From: Allomuricauda sp.
GTDB lineage: Bacteria; Bacteroidota; Bacteroidia; Flavobacteriales; Flavobacteriaceae
Direction: 5' to 3'
DNA: 63,045 nucleotides
Assembly: GCF_002699205.1 (NCBI RefSeq)
Contig: NZ_PABT01000018.1
Coordinates: forward strand, 1 to 63,045
In this document: positions 1 to 9,554 of the stretch, piece after piece
Position numbering within the stretch: position 1 is the first letter of the stretch
Layout: each line of letters opens with the position of its first letter
The notes under the pieces: model-generated
The model's database searches: none
Told to the model about the DNA's origin: nothing
The model's input: the letters and a program-made list of their open reading frames with translations, nothing else
Translations under genes and position numbers: made by a program

Positions 1-215
1 CCGGCATCGAACCATCCTTTGAGATTCTCCTCATCGGTGCTCACGCCCCCAGTGGGCATGATACTCGTCCAGGGTTGTGGCCCCTGGATAGCTTTTACAA
101 AACCGGGTCCATACGTGGAGCCCGGGAACAGTTTGATCACCTCACAACCGAGTTCCTCCGCCCGGTTGATCTCCGCCAGCGAGCCACAGCCCGGTGACCA
201 GAGTACCTTTCTTTG
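1..215 (-). pseudogene. KDPG/KHG aldolase, C-terminal remnant cut by the window edge
   Basis: Reading the minus strand from about 215 to 1 gives QRKVLWSPGCGSLAEI, then EVIKLFPGSTYGPGFVKAI and IMPTGGVSTDEENLKGWFDAG. These are the WSPGCGS, KLFPG and MPTGG signatures of 2-dehydro-3-deoxy-phosphogluconate aldolase, which splits KDPG to pyruvate and glyceraldehyde-3-phosphate in sugar-acid catabolism. The Schiff-base Lys of the KLFPG motif is present. About 120 N-terminal residues are missing: upstream of position 215 the frame holds no ATG and loses family similarity, and a terminator follows at 264. A short out-of-frame piece (IVNQGLVVHKER) may be a shifted scrap of the same gene. I call it a 5'-truncated pseudogene; an assembly error or an unusual start cannot be excluded. 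Confidence 0.55.
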
Positions 216-265
216 TGCACAACCAATCCTTGATTTACAATACAGAGATCTTAACCCATGGCATA

Positions 266-303
266 AAAAAATGCACCTAAGAGATACTTGTCCCCTAGGT
301 GCA
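266..303 (-). terminator. Rho-independent terminator of the first SusCD operon
   Basis: On the minus strand TGCACCTA pairs with TAGGTGCA, and the stem extends inward with GGGGA/TCTCT (two G-U pairs) to about 13 bp with a 6-nt loop. It is followed by seven T (264-271 region). It lies about 40 nt after the SusD stop. Confidence 0.85.
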
Positions 304-343
304 AAAACTAAACTTAAATAAAAAAAATCAAGTAACTCAATAA

Positions 344-1894
344 TTACTCATCTATTAAGGGGTTTGCCTGTATTTCAGCCAAGGGCACCGGGAAATATGA
401 ATGTTCATCGGGGTTAAAACCCGATCTACCGGCGGCCTGCATGGCCCCTTCCAACATGCCCCAGCGCCTCAAATCAAAAAATCGTGTAGATTCCAGTGTA
501 AGTTCCATAATGCGCTCATGGATGATTTGGTCCCTGACCTCTTCTTGTGTTGAAGCCGTTGTTGGGGGCATAAGTCCGTGAACCTCCCTGATTTCATTGA
601 TAATGGGTATAGCCTGGGCCGTATTTCCAGTTTCATTCAATGCTTCGGCATACATCAACAGTACATCAGCATAACGCATCAGTGTTAAGTTCATGCCTAT
701 GTAGCCATTGTCCCTAACGTAGTTCGGCAACCACTTTCTAAAGTATGCACTGTTGTCCTTGGCATCCGCACTACCGTAGGTGTCGGCCACAAGGACGTCC
801 CAAGTAGAGCCTTGCATGGCATTGGTGTCGGTGTCGTTGTAATAGTCGTCCTTGAAGTACAGTGTGCCGTACAAACGATTATCGTACAACCCATTGGCAG
901 CTATCATTCCCTCAGACTTCATAACATCCACTAGGGCCATGCTGGCCTCTATTCCACCCCATCCCCCAATGCACCAGTCCCCAATGAATGCATGCAGTCG
1001 GTTGGCATTCCAAGAGGTGGCATCGGCACTTTTAAATTGCAGTTCAAAAACCGCTTCTTGGTTGTTTTCGTTTTCCCCGTTGAAGTTGCCCACAAAATCA
1101 GGGAACAAACTATAGACGCCACTATCCACTACCTGTTTAAGTGCCGCAACTGCGTTACCCATATCCGATGTTTCAGCCGAAGAAGGATCTCCCGCCTTGT
1201 GCAAATAGGCTTTGCCCAAGTATGCCAATGCCGCACCTTTGGTGGCCCGACCTTTATCTGCATCGGCTCGTGTGGCTGGCAAATTGGATGCGGCTTCCTG
1301 AAAATCCTGTAACACCGCTTGCCATGCTTGTGGACGGGTAGAAAGTGGGCTGTCCAAATTCTCCGGGGTAAGTTCCTCCATTCGTACTATGATCCGTTCG
1401 TATAGACTGAGCAACTTAAAATGATAGTACCCTCTCAAAAATTTGGCCTCTGCAATGATTCTGTTTTTATCTGCTTCGGAAATTTGTTCCGAAGTCATTT
1501 GTCCAACTTTGGAGATAACCTGGTTGGCAAAGTTGAGCCCTTTGTAGTTGGTTGTCCACAATACGTTTAGGAAAGTATGCCCATTGGTATAGTTAAAGTT
1601 AAAAATGGACATCCAGTGGGCGTAGTTTGATGCATCCGGGCCCGGCAAGGCATAATCTGAGCGAAAGTATTCCACCACAGGTCTTCCCTCTTGCCATCCG
1701 TCCCAAAAATTACTGCGCGATTCCAGTTCCGAATAGGCTGCAACCAACCCGGATTCCGCATCCTCAACATTTCTCCAAAACGATGAAGAGGTTAGCTGAT
1801 CTGGAGATTGTTGCTCCAAAAATTCATCGTCATCACAGGAAACTAGTGCAAACATGAACATGCTCGCTAAAAATATTTGACCTATATTTTTCAT
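344..1894 (-). CDS. SusD/RagB-family outer-membrane lipoprotein (locus 1)
   Basis: Surface glycan-binding partner of the SusC transporter just upstream. A 516-residue protein of normal SusD length. Its signal peptide ends in a lipobox (FALVSC, Cys20) followed by acidic residues DDDEFLEQ, typical of surface-exposed Bacteroidota lipoproteins. The N-terminal TPR-like part has FLRGYYHFKLL, and the C-terminal SusD domain has LTLMRYADVLLMYAEALNE, INEIREVHG and ESTRFFDLRRWG. It ends the sigma-FecR-SusC-SusD operon and is followed by a terminator. The ligand cannot be read from sequence; no glycoside hydrolase lies in the operon itself. Confidence 0.95.
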   Translation of the reverse strand: MKNIGQIFLASMFMFALVSCDDDEFLEQQSPDQLTSSSFWRNVEDAESGLVAAYSELESRSNFWDGWQEGRPVVEYFRSDYALPGPDASNYAHWMSIFNFNYTNGHTFLNVLWTTNYKGLNFANQVISKVGQMTSEQISEADKNRIIAEAKFLRGYYHFKLLSLYERIIVRMEELTPENLDSPLSTRPQAWQAVLQDFQEAASNLPATRADADKGRATKGAALAYLGKAYLHKAGDPSSAETSDMGNAVAALKQVVDSGVYSLFPDFVGNFNGENENNQEAVFELQFKSADATSWNANRLHAFIGDWCIGGWGGIEASMALVDVMKSEGMIAANGLYDNRLYGTLYFKDDYYNDTDTNAMQGSTWDVLVADTYGSADAKDNSAYFRKWLPNYVRDNGYIGMNLTLMRYADVLLMYAEALNETGNTAQAIPIINEIREVHGLMPPTTASTQEEVRDQIIHERIMELTLESTRFFDLRRWGMLEGAMQAAGRSGFNPDEHSYFPVPLAEIQANPLIDE

Positions 1895-1910
1895 GTCTTA
1901 TTTTTTTAAA

Positions 1911-4900
1911 TTAAAATTCCAATTGCATTCCGAAGATGAATGACTTGGTTTTTGGATAAAGATTTAAATCAATACCCCTTGAGAGTATGCTCTGGTTCTG
2001 TCCAGAAATACTTGCCCCAACTTCAGGATCCAGACCACTGTAATTTGTGAACGTAAATAGGTTCTGTCCTGTCATGAAAAGTCTTAAGCGGTTAATTCCA
2101 ATCTGGTCCACGGTCTTTTTGGGCAATGAATACCCCAATGAAATGGTTTTGATCCTTAAGTAATCCCCGTCCTCCAAAAATCTTGTGGACGCCCGGTTAT
2201 TTCTGTTGGGGTCCCCTAACACCGCCCTTGGTATGCTTGTGTTGGTATTGTCCGGTGTCCATGCATTAAGTGCCGCTTTGCGGTAATTTCTTCCGGTGTC
2301 CATACTCATCAACCGGAAATCGTTCCCGTTGTAAATCTTGTTTCCTCCCACACCTTGGAAAAATACGTTTAAATCGAACCCTTTATAGCCGGCGCTTAGG
2401 TTAAGGCTATACTCATAATCGGGTATGGCAGAACCTTGATAGACTTCATCATCAGAATTAATGACCCCGTCACCATTTTGATCCACAAAACGAATGTCGC
2501 CCGGAGCAGCTTCTGGTTGGATGGGAGATCCGTTCACGCTATGGGCATCGATCTCTGCCTGGGTCTGGAAAATTCCATCCGCCACGGGCAGGAAATAGGC
2601 ACCGGGTTCATAACCGATTTTCGTCTGGTTCGCAAAATGGTCCGACCCAAACAACAACCCGATACCGTAAATGGTCTGGTCGTCGTTGCTCAATTTGGTA
2701 ACCTCACTGTTTATGGTGGTAAAGGTGGCAAATGCCGAGTAGTTAAAAGCCCTGTCCTTATTGGTATAGCCTATTTCAAATTCGAGGCCACTGTTTTCAA
2801 ATTCACCAACATTGACAACCGGGTTGTTCACCCCAGCCGATGGGGATACCACCTTGGTGATCAACAGGTCCTCGGTAGTGCTGTTGTAGTAGTTGACCGC
2901 ACCGGTAAGTCTGTTGCCCAACGAGGCAAAATCCAATCCCAGGTTATAAGATGTGTTGGTCTCCCACTGTAAGTTGTCATTCTGCAACTCCCTGGCGATA
3001 CTTCCTTGATATGAGGTTTGTGGACTACCAAAAACATATCCCCCATCGCTCTGACTTTTACCTTGTGAAATCAATGCGACGTAATCATAATAACCTAGGG
3101 CACTGTCATTGCCGGCCTGTCCCCAGCTAAAACGAAGCTTTAGGAAATCAAAGGCCTCCTGATCTTCCATAAAGTTCTCACTGGTGAGTTTCCATCCGAG
3201 GGCAAAGGAAGGGAAAACACCATATTTATTGTTGCTGCCAAATTTTGAGCTTCCGTCCCTGCGTATGCTGGCCTGAAACAGGTATTTGTCATCAAAGGCA
3301 TAGTTTATCCGTCCAAATTGTGATGCCAGACTATACTCGGCATTGGATCCTTGGGAAAAGAAAGTCCCATCATTGAAGGCATTGAGTGTCCTGAAATCCG
3401 GGTCCAATATTTCTGCGGGGACCCGCTGCTCAACAATGGCCCCATCCACAACTTCCCTTTGGACCTTATATCCCTCGGCCTGGGTGAAATTCCATTTGTA
3501 AGGTTCCCTGATCCTTTGGTAACCTGCCAAAAGTTGAAAATCGTGCTTCTCGTCAATATCAAAGTCATACTTCAAAGTATATTCCTGATTGTACCTTTTG
3601 AATTCATTGTCGTACTCGGATATGAAGGCGAACTCACGGCCTTCCTCCTGGGCCGCCCTAACTTGAAATGGCTTGTGGAAGGCGAACTCAAATGAATCCC
3701 TGACGGAATAGGAAAGATTGGCTCCGGCCACTAGACCCTTGGACAATTCGTAGGATACATTTACTGTGCCCAAAAAGTATTTTGCCTTGTTGTACTGCTC
3801 CAGGAATTCATTTTCGCCCACCGGGTTTCTATGGTCGGGCAAATCACCGTCCCGATAGCCATACCCAGATGGTTTGGTCTCGTCCAGTACCGGAATCAAC
3901 GGTGAAATAAAATAAGTTTCCCGTAACGAAAATTTATAGGGCTCCCTGTAGGTCTCACTATAGTTTAAGTTGGCCTGGATTTTCAATTTACCTTTGGTAA
4001 CACCAAGGTTGGACGTAATCCCTTTTTTGCTGAAACTTGAACCTATAAGAATACCCTCCTCATCGGCATAATTCCCTGCAACAGAATAATTAAAGTGTTC
4101 GGAAGCGCCACTGATACGGGTGTTCAACAGATTTAAATACCCGGTTCCATGGGTCTCGTCCACCCAATCCGTATCAAAGTTGGGAGGGTTGGTAACATAG
4201 GTTGGAAGTTCGGAACCGGCGTTGGCATACATTTGCCGATGGACTTGGACATAACCGTCGGCATCCAACAACTCCATGGTCTCCCTAGGACTATTGATGC
4301 TATAGCTGGAATTGATTTCGATCCTTGGCTTTCCGGACTTTCCTTTTTTGGTAGTGATAATGATTACGCCATTGGCAGCCTTGGTCCCATAAATAGCACC
4401 TGAAGCCGCATCTTTGAGCACTTCAATGGACTCAATATTGACAGGGTCCAAATAATAAGGGTCGGCCTGCACTCCATCTATTATATACAATGGCTGGTTG
4501 TTTCCAAAGCTTCCCACCCCACGGATAAGCACATCGGAAACAGCTCCCGGACTGCCCGAAGAAGAAGTTACAGTGACCCCTGAAACCCGACCTTGCAATG
4601 CATCGGTAGGATTGGCGACCACCACTTTGTTCAGTTCTTCACTTTTTACGGAGCTAATAGCACCGGTTACATCGCTCTTTTTCTGGGTGCCATACCCAAC
4701 GATCACCACTTCGTCCAATCCTTGGGTATCCTCTTCAAGGGTTACATCGATCACGGTTTGGTCGCCGACGGTGACTTCCTTGGTCACAAAGCCCAGATAT
4801 CGGAACACAAGAACATCACTCGGTCCGGTTATTTCAATAACATAATTGCCATCGAAATCGGTTTGCGTACCTACTGTGGGATCGCCCTTGAGGTTTACCG

Positions 4901-5357
4901 TAGCACCTGGCAATGGGGTCCCATAGGGATCGACCACCGTTCCAGAGACCTGTTGTTGCTCAATTTTTTTCTTGAATTTTAGATTGTCCGGTGACTTGTT
5001 CAATAAAATTGACCCATCCATGGAAATTTGATAACCGATATCGGCCAAGCCAAGGCTTTTGGCCAACAGATCACCTATTCTGGCTTCCCCTTTTTCCAAT
5101 TTTACTCTTGGTGCGTCTTCAAAAAGATCGGATTTATAAATGAAAGAGTAACTGGTTTGCTTTCCAATCAGGTCCAACAACTCTTCAACGGTCACTTCCA
5201 TATCGGAATCTATGATGACGGTCCTGTTCTGTGAAAAGCCCATTTTAGTGCTAAATCCAAAGGCTGTAACGCAAAACAAAAAGATAAAGGACCTCATCAT
5301 GATGATCAATAATTTTTTCCTATAGGATATAGGAATACCATTACATTTAGTTTTCAT
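1911..5357 (-). CDS. SusC/RagA-family TonB-dependent transporter with STN domain (locus 1)
   Basis: Outer-membrane importer of 1148 residues. Order: long signal region (1 to about 43), STN signalling domain (about 50-115, the part that contacts a FecR-type anti-sigma factor), CarboxypepD_reg-like beta-sandwich (about 136-215, GTVVDPYGTPLPGATV, TDFDGNY), then the SusC signature DEVVIVGYGTQKKSDVTGA, plug with LYIIDGV and GAIYGTKAANGVIIITTKKG, and beta-barrel to the C-terminal Phe. Sixteen bases separate it from SusD. The STN domain fits the FecR and sigma genes directly upstream: substrate-bound transporter would signal through FecR to the sigma factor. Confidence 0.95.
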   Translation of the reverse strand: MKTKCNGIPISYRKKLLIIMMRSFIFLFCVTAFGFSTKMGFSQNRTVIIDSDMEVTVEELLDLIGKQTSYSFIYKSDLFEDAPRVKLEKGEARIGDLLAKSLGLADIGYQISMDGSILLNKSPDNLKFKKKIEQQQVSGTVVDPYGTPLPGATVNLKGDPTVGTQTDFDGNYVIEITGPSDVLVFRYLGFVTKEVTVGDQTVIDVTLEEDTQGLDEVVIVGYGTQKKSDVTGAISSVKSEELNKVVVANPTDALQGRVSGVTVTSSSGSPGAVSDVLIRGVGSFGNNQPLYIIDGVQADPYYLDPVNIESIEVLKDAASGAIYGTKAANGVIIITTKKGKSGKPRIEINSSYSINSPRETMELLDADGYVQVHRQMYANAGSELPTYVTNPPNFDTDWVDETHGTGYLNLLNTRISGASEHFNYSVAGNYADEEGILIGSSFSKKGITSNLGVTKGKLKIQANLNYSETYREPYKFSLRETYFISPLIPVLDETKPSGYGYRDGDLPDHRNPVGENEFLEQYNKAKYFLGTVNVSYELSKGLVAGANLSYSVRDSFEFAFHKPFQVRAAQEEGREFAFISEYDNEFKRYNQEYTLKYDFDIDEKHDFQLLAGYQRIREPYKWNFTQAEGYKVQREVVDGAIVEQRVPAEILDPDFRTLNAFNDGTFFSQGSNAEYSLASQFGRINYAFDDKYLFQASIRRDGSSKFGSNNKYGVFPSFALGWKLTSENFMEDQEAFDFLKLRFSWGQAGNDSALGYYDYVALISQGKSQSDGGYVFGSPQTSYQGSIARELQNDNLQWETNTSYNLGLDFASLGNRLTGAVNYYNSTTEDLLITKVVSPSAGVNNPVVNVGEFENSGLEFEIGYTNKDRAFNYSAFATFTTINSEVTKLSNDDQTIYGIGLLFGSDHFANQTKIGYEPGAYFLPVADGIFQTQAEIDAHSVNGSPIQPEAAPGDIRFVDQNGDGVINSDDEVYQGSAIPDYEYSLNLSAGYKGFDLNVFFQGVGGNKIYNGNDFRLMSMDTGRNYRKAALNAWTPDNTNTSIPRAVLGDPNRNNRASTRFLEDGDYLRIKTISLGYSLPKKTVDQIGINRLRLFMTGQNLFTFTNYSGLDPEVGASISGQNQSILSRGIDLNLYPKTKSFIFGMQLEF

Positions 5358-5395
5358 AAATTTGAATGTTAGTTAGTTTCTAATAATTAATTGAC

Positions 5396-5437
5396 TGGGA
5401 TGAGCGTTTAAATTGTCCAGGTCTAAGCCTCATCCCA
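5396..5437 (-). other. intercistronic hairpin between FecR and SusC (locus 1)
   Basis: Perfect 9-bp inverted repeat TGGGATGAG / CTCATCCCA with a 24-nt loop, four bases after the FecR stop. On the coding (minus) strand no T-run follows, so it is not a classical terminator there. It may set different mRNA levels for regulator and transporter genes. A comparable hairpin occurs at the same place in locus 2. Confidence 0.5.
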
Positions 5438-5440
5438 TTT

Positions 5441-6565
5441 TTAATCCACTATAATAGTGTTTCCCACTGTTGTAAACTTTACTTCATTTGTGTTTTCGAT
5501 TATTGATAGAATTTTTTCCAATTCTTGGTTACGGTTGAACATTCCATTGAATTCAATGGCTGCTTTTTCTTGATTTCTTATCTGTATTTCGGTATCATAC
5601 CATCTGGATATGGTCACCAAAATTTCGCTAAGTGGCATATCTTTGAAATTGAACAGGCCGTCTTTCCAAGCGACTATACTGCTCACATCGACTTTTGAAA
5701 TTTCCACGGTGCCCGACAGTGGATCGAACACCGATTGATGCCCGGGTGTTAATTCCTTTGAATCCCCTCGCTGATTTATGGCGATACGGCCATGCACCAA
5801 AGCCGTTGACACTACTGAATCTTCCTTATAGGCCTTTATGTTAAATGCGGTGCCAAGAACATCTACCTGTTGTCCTTGGGTGTTCACCATAAAATGGGTG
5901 CCGTTGTGGAGCCTACTGGGAGAAACCTCAAAATACGCTTCGCCATACACCAGTTCCACCGTTCTGGGCTGATCGTCCAAAAAGTTTACTGGATACCTTA
6001 GTTTACTGTCTGAATTCAACCATACCTTGGTACTATCTGCCAGGACGACATAAAATTGACCACCCCGTGGAATGGTCAAGGTATTGTACCTTAAGTTGGT
6101 ATTTGGTATGTCCGCACCATTTGTATACACCAATTGCTCACCATTGCTGTGTACATTATTGCGACTAAACGAGCCCCCTTTCTCAAGGGTGACCTCAGTG
6201 CCGTCCTCCAAGGTCAAGGTAGCCTTGTCGGTGCCGGCTTCGATTTTCTTCTCCACCATTTGTTGAACAGGGACCCGCTGTGGGGTTTCTTTCAACCAAA
6301 ACGGCAAGGAAACCAGCAATAGGATGGCTGCGGCCGCGGCATACTTCGAGTAAGAGTGTTTTTTTTGTTTTTTCTTTAATCTTAGGCTTAGTTTGGCCCA
6401 CCCTGTATCAACACTGACAGATTCAGGTGATTTTAGATGCCTTTCCTTGACCCTTTCAAAATAATCCCTGTGAAGTTCCGATTCCGAAACCCATGCGTCA
6501 AAAATCTTCTCCTCCTCTTCGGTAAGGGAGTTGTTCAATTTCTTAAGAATAAGTTTAAATTCCAT
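5441..6565 (-). CDS. FecR-family anti-sigma factor (locus 1)
   Basis: Inner-membrane anti-sigma factor of about 374 residues from the preferred start at 6565 (MEFKLILKK); the open frame continues to 6700 but the extra 45 residues are not FecR-like and overlap the sigma gene. N-terminal cytoplasmic sigma-binding part with LTEEEEKIFDAWV, one membrane helix (YAAAAAILLLVSLPFWL), then the periplasmic FecR domain (LADSTKVWLNSDSKLRYP, VELVYGEAYFEV, VDVLGTAFNIKAY) and a C-terminal DUF4974-type segment (FKDMPLSEILVTISRWYDTEI). It transmits the state of the STN domain of the adjacent SusC to the adjacent sigma factor. Confidence 0.93.
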   Translation of the reverse strand: MEFKLILKKLNNSLTEEEEKIFDAWVSESELHRDYFERVKERHLKSPESVSVDTGWAKLSLRLKKKQKKHSYSKYAAAAAILLLVSLPFWLKETPQRVPVQQMVEKKIEAGTDKATLTLEDGTEVTLEKGGSFSRNNVHSNGEQLVYTNGADIPNTNLRYNTLTIPRGGQFYVVLADSTKVWLNSDSKLRYPVNFLDDQPRTVELVYGEAYFEVSPSRLHNGTHFMVNTQGQQVDVLGTAFNIKAYKEDSVVSTALVHGRIAINQRGDSKELTPGHQSVFDPLSGTVEISKVDVSSIVAWKDGLFNFKDMPLSEILVTISRWYDTEIQIRNQEKAAIEFNGMFNRNQELEKILSIIENTNEVKFTTVGNTIIVD

Positions 6566-6680
6566 ACGACTTGATCGTGTCTCATTGTAAGGACAATCAA
6601 AACACGAAAAAAGGTGACAAAAAATTAATGAAAATTGAAAAAACGGGCCAAAATGAAGATGTATTGGCAATGTCCGGATA

Positions 6681-7241
6681 CTATTTGGCGAGCAAAACAA
6701 CTATTACGCCGATCAATTGTTGCGTTATTTTGTGTTTGGCACGCTTTAATTGGGTCTTGACCGTATTTACGGAAATACCCAGTTCCTCCGCAATGTCCAT
6801 ATACTTGTAGTTCTCTATGTATTTCATACGAACGATGCGCTGCATCCTGGATGGCAACATTTCAACAGCTTTGAGCGCTTGGCCGTGAATGACCAGTTGG
6901 TCCTCTTCCGAAAAAACATCCAGCTCATATTCAGTGTTGACTAAGTGCTGGATATCCAAAACTTTTGCTTCATCCGTTATTTTTATGGATTTGAGGTGGT
7001 TCAAACATCGGTTCCGTACCATGGTGAAGAGATACGAATCAAAAGAAGTCCTGATCGTCATTTTGGGGGCATTCTCCCACAAATAAATGAACACTTCCTG
7101 GACAATATCCTCGCTGGCCGATTTTTGAAAAAGATAACTGTCTGCATATTGGACCAAAGATTCATAGGTATCCTCAAAAAACCGTTTAAAGACAAAATGG
7201 TTCTTTTGCTGAATTTCCCGAAAAACTGAAAGAGAGTCCAA
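6681..7241 (-). CDS. ECF RNA polymerase sigma factor (locus 1)
   Basis: A 186-residue Bacteroidota ECF sigma-70 factor. Region 2 is seen in ASEDIVQEVFIYLWEN and SYLFTMVRNRCLNHLK, and region 4 helix-turn-helix in MKYIENYKYMDIAEELGISVNTVKTQLKRAKHKI. First gene of a minus-strand operon with FecR, SusC and SusD, so it should activate transcription of that SusCD pair. The FecR start at 6565 leaves a gap of about 115 bases, so the two need not overlap. Confidence 0.93.
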   Translation of the reverse strand: MDSLSVFREIQQKNHFVFKRFFEDTYESLVQYADSYLFQKSASEDIVQEVFIYLWENAPKMTIRTSFDSYLFTMVRNRCLNHLKSIKITDEAKVLDIQHLVNTEYELDVFSEEDQLVIHGQALKAVEMLPSRMQRIVRMKYIENYKYMDIAEELGISVNTVKTQLKRAKHKITQQLIGVIVVLLAK

Positions 7242-7519
7242 AACTATTTCAAATTTCGTTATGTTGCCAAATTAAACATTCATTCCAATCTATGGAAAAA
7301 AATGATGATTTAATACAAAAACAATACAAATTTTTATGATTTGCAAAATTTTTACATCAAAAATCAATAAACATTGATGATTTTTAATCGGTGTTTTCCG
7401 AAAACATTTTATTTTTTTACCTTGCGGTGTCCATTGTATAGATTTCCCCTTCTGTACCGAAATTGTGTGATTTGATTGTTGATAGAAATTAATTGTAATT
7501 AATCTCTTAATAATCAACA
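7242..7519. promoter_or_regulatory. divergent promoter region, sigma factor versus GH63 gene
   Basis: A 278-bp AT-rich gap between divergently transcribed genes. On the plus strand it holds the 15-bp palindrome TGTTTTC-C-GAAAACA (7392-7406), an operator-like site followed by TTTTTTTACCTTGC, which loosely resembles a Bacteroidota -7 element. Just before the GH63 start lie nested inverted repeats: TGTTGAT (7477-7483) with ATCAACA (7513-7519), enclosing ATTAATT-GT-AATTAAT. The GH63 start codon therefore sits at the foot of a possible leader hairpin. No clean promoter was found for the sigma gene. Confidence 0.4.
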
Positions 7520-9553
7520 ATGGATATTGCTTATAAATTTTCACGACGTCACACCATTCTGGTCCATAGCCTGCTTTTGATCTTTACACTGGGATGTGAA
7601 AACAGGACCCAAACGGCCGAACCAAACACCCGCATATTAAATTATTCAAAAAACATATTGGATTTTATCGGTGATCCCGTTGACCCAAGCTCAAGGGACA
7701 TGCTCATGTTTTCTGACCAGGGAGGATGGTTTGCATACGGACTGCCCAAGGATAAAACGAACAAGATTGGTTTTACAGGACCATTTTTAATGACACAACA
7801 AAATGGGGTTTGGTCCGGAAATTCGTTAGCGGAATTATCGATTGTGTCACACAACGGTAAAATCTGGGTGCCAAACAAAACCACCCAAAACAGTTATGCC
7901 AGTCATTTGGAACAGGAATTTGGAAATGATGAGCTTTCGGTCACTCAAAAATTGGTGTATGTATCCCCCCATACGGCTTTGCAACAGACGGTTTTAACCA
8001 ATTTGACTGCCGAACCAACAACAGTGACGGTTCAATATTCTGGAAGCCTTTTTCCAATAGGTGTCAAATTTGTCCAAAAAGAAGGACATATACAGCTCAG
8101 ATCCGAACATAGCAAAGCGGTTGGACATCTCCAGTTTTTGAGCCGAAGAACGGATATTGAGCGTATTGATAGTTTGACCTACGACACTGCTAGACAAAGG
8201 TTGAGGTTAGCCCCGGGCGGTTCCCAAGAATTGTTGGTGGCACAAACTTTTATTTTTCCAGAATACCCTTGGGAAAAGGAACGCGCCCTTATTGAAAATG
8301 TAGATTTTGATACGGTACTTCTCTCCCGGATCAAAGAAAAAGAAGGGCAATTGACCGCTTTGGTCAAATATGCAGGTGCAGGGTTCAAGGGTGATGCCTA
8401 TCGTAAAGTATTGGCAAAAGCTATGGTGACTTTACAGAACAATTGGCGTGTTCCCGCGGGGGAGTTAAAACATCAAGGACTGTTTCCCAGTTATCATTAT
8501 GAGGGGTTTCATGGATTTTGGTCATGGGATTCTTGGAAGCATGCGGTCGGGCTATCCTTTTTTGATACGGATTTGGCCAAAGAGCAAATAAAGGCCATGT
8601 ATGACTTTCAATTGGAAGACGGTTTTATTGTGGACTGTGTTTATCGTGATACCACCATAGAACCACACAACCTGCGGGATACCAAACCACCTTTGTCGGT
8701 TTGGGCCGTAAGCAAAATCCTTGACAAGGATTCAGATATGGACTTTCTAAAAGAAATGTACCCAAAACTTAAAAGGTACCATCAGTGGTGGTACCTCAAA
8801 AGGGACCATGACCAGGATGGCATCTGTGAATATGGTTCCACTGATGGTACGGTCATAGCTGCCAAATGGGAGAGTGGCATGGATAACGCCATAAGGTTCG
8901 ACGATACGCAAATGGTTAAAAATACAGAGGGAGCATTTTCCATGAATCAAGAAAGCGTCGATCTCAATGCGTACTTGTACGCGGAAAAATTATATCTGGC
9001 CCGGTTGGCCAAAGTTTTAGGCAAAGAGTCGGATTTTAAAAGGCTCAATTCGGAAGCTGAGATTTTAAAAGAAAAAATCCAATCCCAGTTCTTTGATCCG
9101 GAAGATGGCTGGTTTTACGACACGGATCTATCAGGTGAAAAATTTATAAAAGGGGCAGGCAGTGAAGGATGGATTCCACTTTGGGCAAAAGTGGCCACTC
9201 AAGAACAGGCCAACACAATAAGGGACAAGATGATGGACCCTGAAAAGTTTTATGTCAAAGTACCGTTCCAGACCATGGCAAAAGACCATCCAAAGTTTGA
9301 TCCCATGAACGGCTATTGGAGGGGGCCCAACTGGTTGGACCAATCCTATTTTGGTGTAAAAGGTTTAAAAAATTACGGATTTGAGGAGGAAGCGCACAAG
9401 GCTACTTTACAGATCTTGGAAGGTGCGGAAGGTATAATGGAGAAAGGTGTTCCAATTCGGGAAAACTACCATCCATTGACCGGAAAAGGGTTGAATGCCA
9501 AAAATTTTAGCTGGAGTGCCGCCCATATCATAATGTTGCTCATGGAAGAATAA
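7520..9553 (+). CDS. GH63-like glycosidase lipoprotein
   Basis: Predicted inverting alpha-glycosidase of the GH63/trehalase-like (alpha/alpha)6 clan, 677 residues, with a lipobox (FTLGC, Cys26). The C-terminal barrel carries GFWSWDSWKHAVGL (Asp337, expected general acid), AAKWESGMDNAIRF (450-460), NGYWRGPNWLDQSYFG (597-612) and RENYHPLTGKG (Glu648, expected general base by analogy with Escherichia coli YgjK). Known GH63 activities include alpha-1,2-glucosidase (processing glucosidase I) and mannosyl- or glucosylglycerate hydrolase. The next gene starts 2 bases after the stop, so they are certainly co-transcribed. The substrate is not determined; see the finding on glycosylated hydroxylysine. 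Confidence 0.85.
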   Translation: MDIAYKFSRRHTILVHSLLLIFTLGCENRTQTAEPNTRILNYSKNILDFIGDPVDPSSRDMLMFSDQGGWFAYGLPKDKTNKIGFTGPFLMTQQNGVWSGNSLAELSIVSHNGKIWVPNKTTQNSYASHLEQEFGNDELSVTQKLVYVSPHTALQQTVLTNLTAEPTTVTVQYSGSLFPIGVKFVQKEGHIQLRSEHSKAVGHLQFLSRRTDIERIDSLTYDTARQRLRLAPGGSQELLVAQTFIFPEYPWEKERALIENVDFDTVLLSRIKEKEGQLTALVKYAGAGFKGDAYRKVLAKAMVTLQNNWRVPAGELKHQGLFPSYHYEGFHGFWSWDSWKHAVGLSFFDTDLAKEQIKAMYDFQLEDGFIVDCVYRDTTIEPHNLRDTKPPLSVWAVSKILDKDSDMDFLKEMYPKLKRYHQWWYLKRDHDQDGICEYGSTDGTVIAAKWESGMDNAIRFDDTQMVKNTEGAFSMNQESVDLNAYLYAEKLYLARLAKVLGKESDFKRLNSEAEILKEKIQSQFFDPEDGWFYDTDLSGEKFIKGAGSEGWIPLWAKVATQEQANTIRDKMMDPEKFYVKVPFQTMAKDHPKFDPMNGYWRGPNWLDQSYFGVKGLKNYGFEEEAHKATLQILEGAEGIMEKGVPIRENYHPLTGKGLNAKNFSWSAAHIIMLLMEE

Positions 9554-9554
9554 A

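Noticed and set aside
19..321. 100-codon plus-strand frame at the left edge
   Set aside because: It is the antisense of the KDPG-aldolase remnant and the terminator; the minus-strand reading has clear family motifs.
6566..6700. 45-residue N-terminal extension of the FecR gene
   Set aside because: The extra residues are hydrophobic without FecR similarity and overlap the sigma gene; the Met at 6565 starts the family-like sequence.
7281..7325. Promoter for the first sigma gene (TTTG then TAGATTGG on the minus strand)
   Set aside because: The -7 element has mismatches and the spacer is about 23 bases, so it is too weak to annotate.
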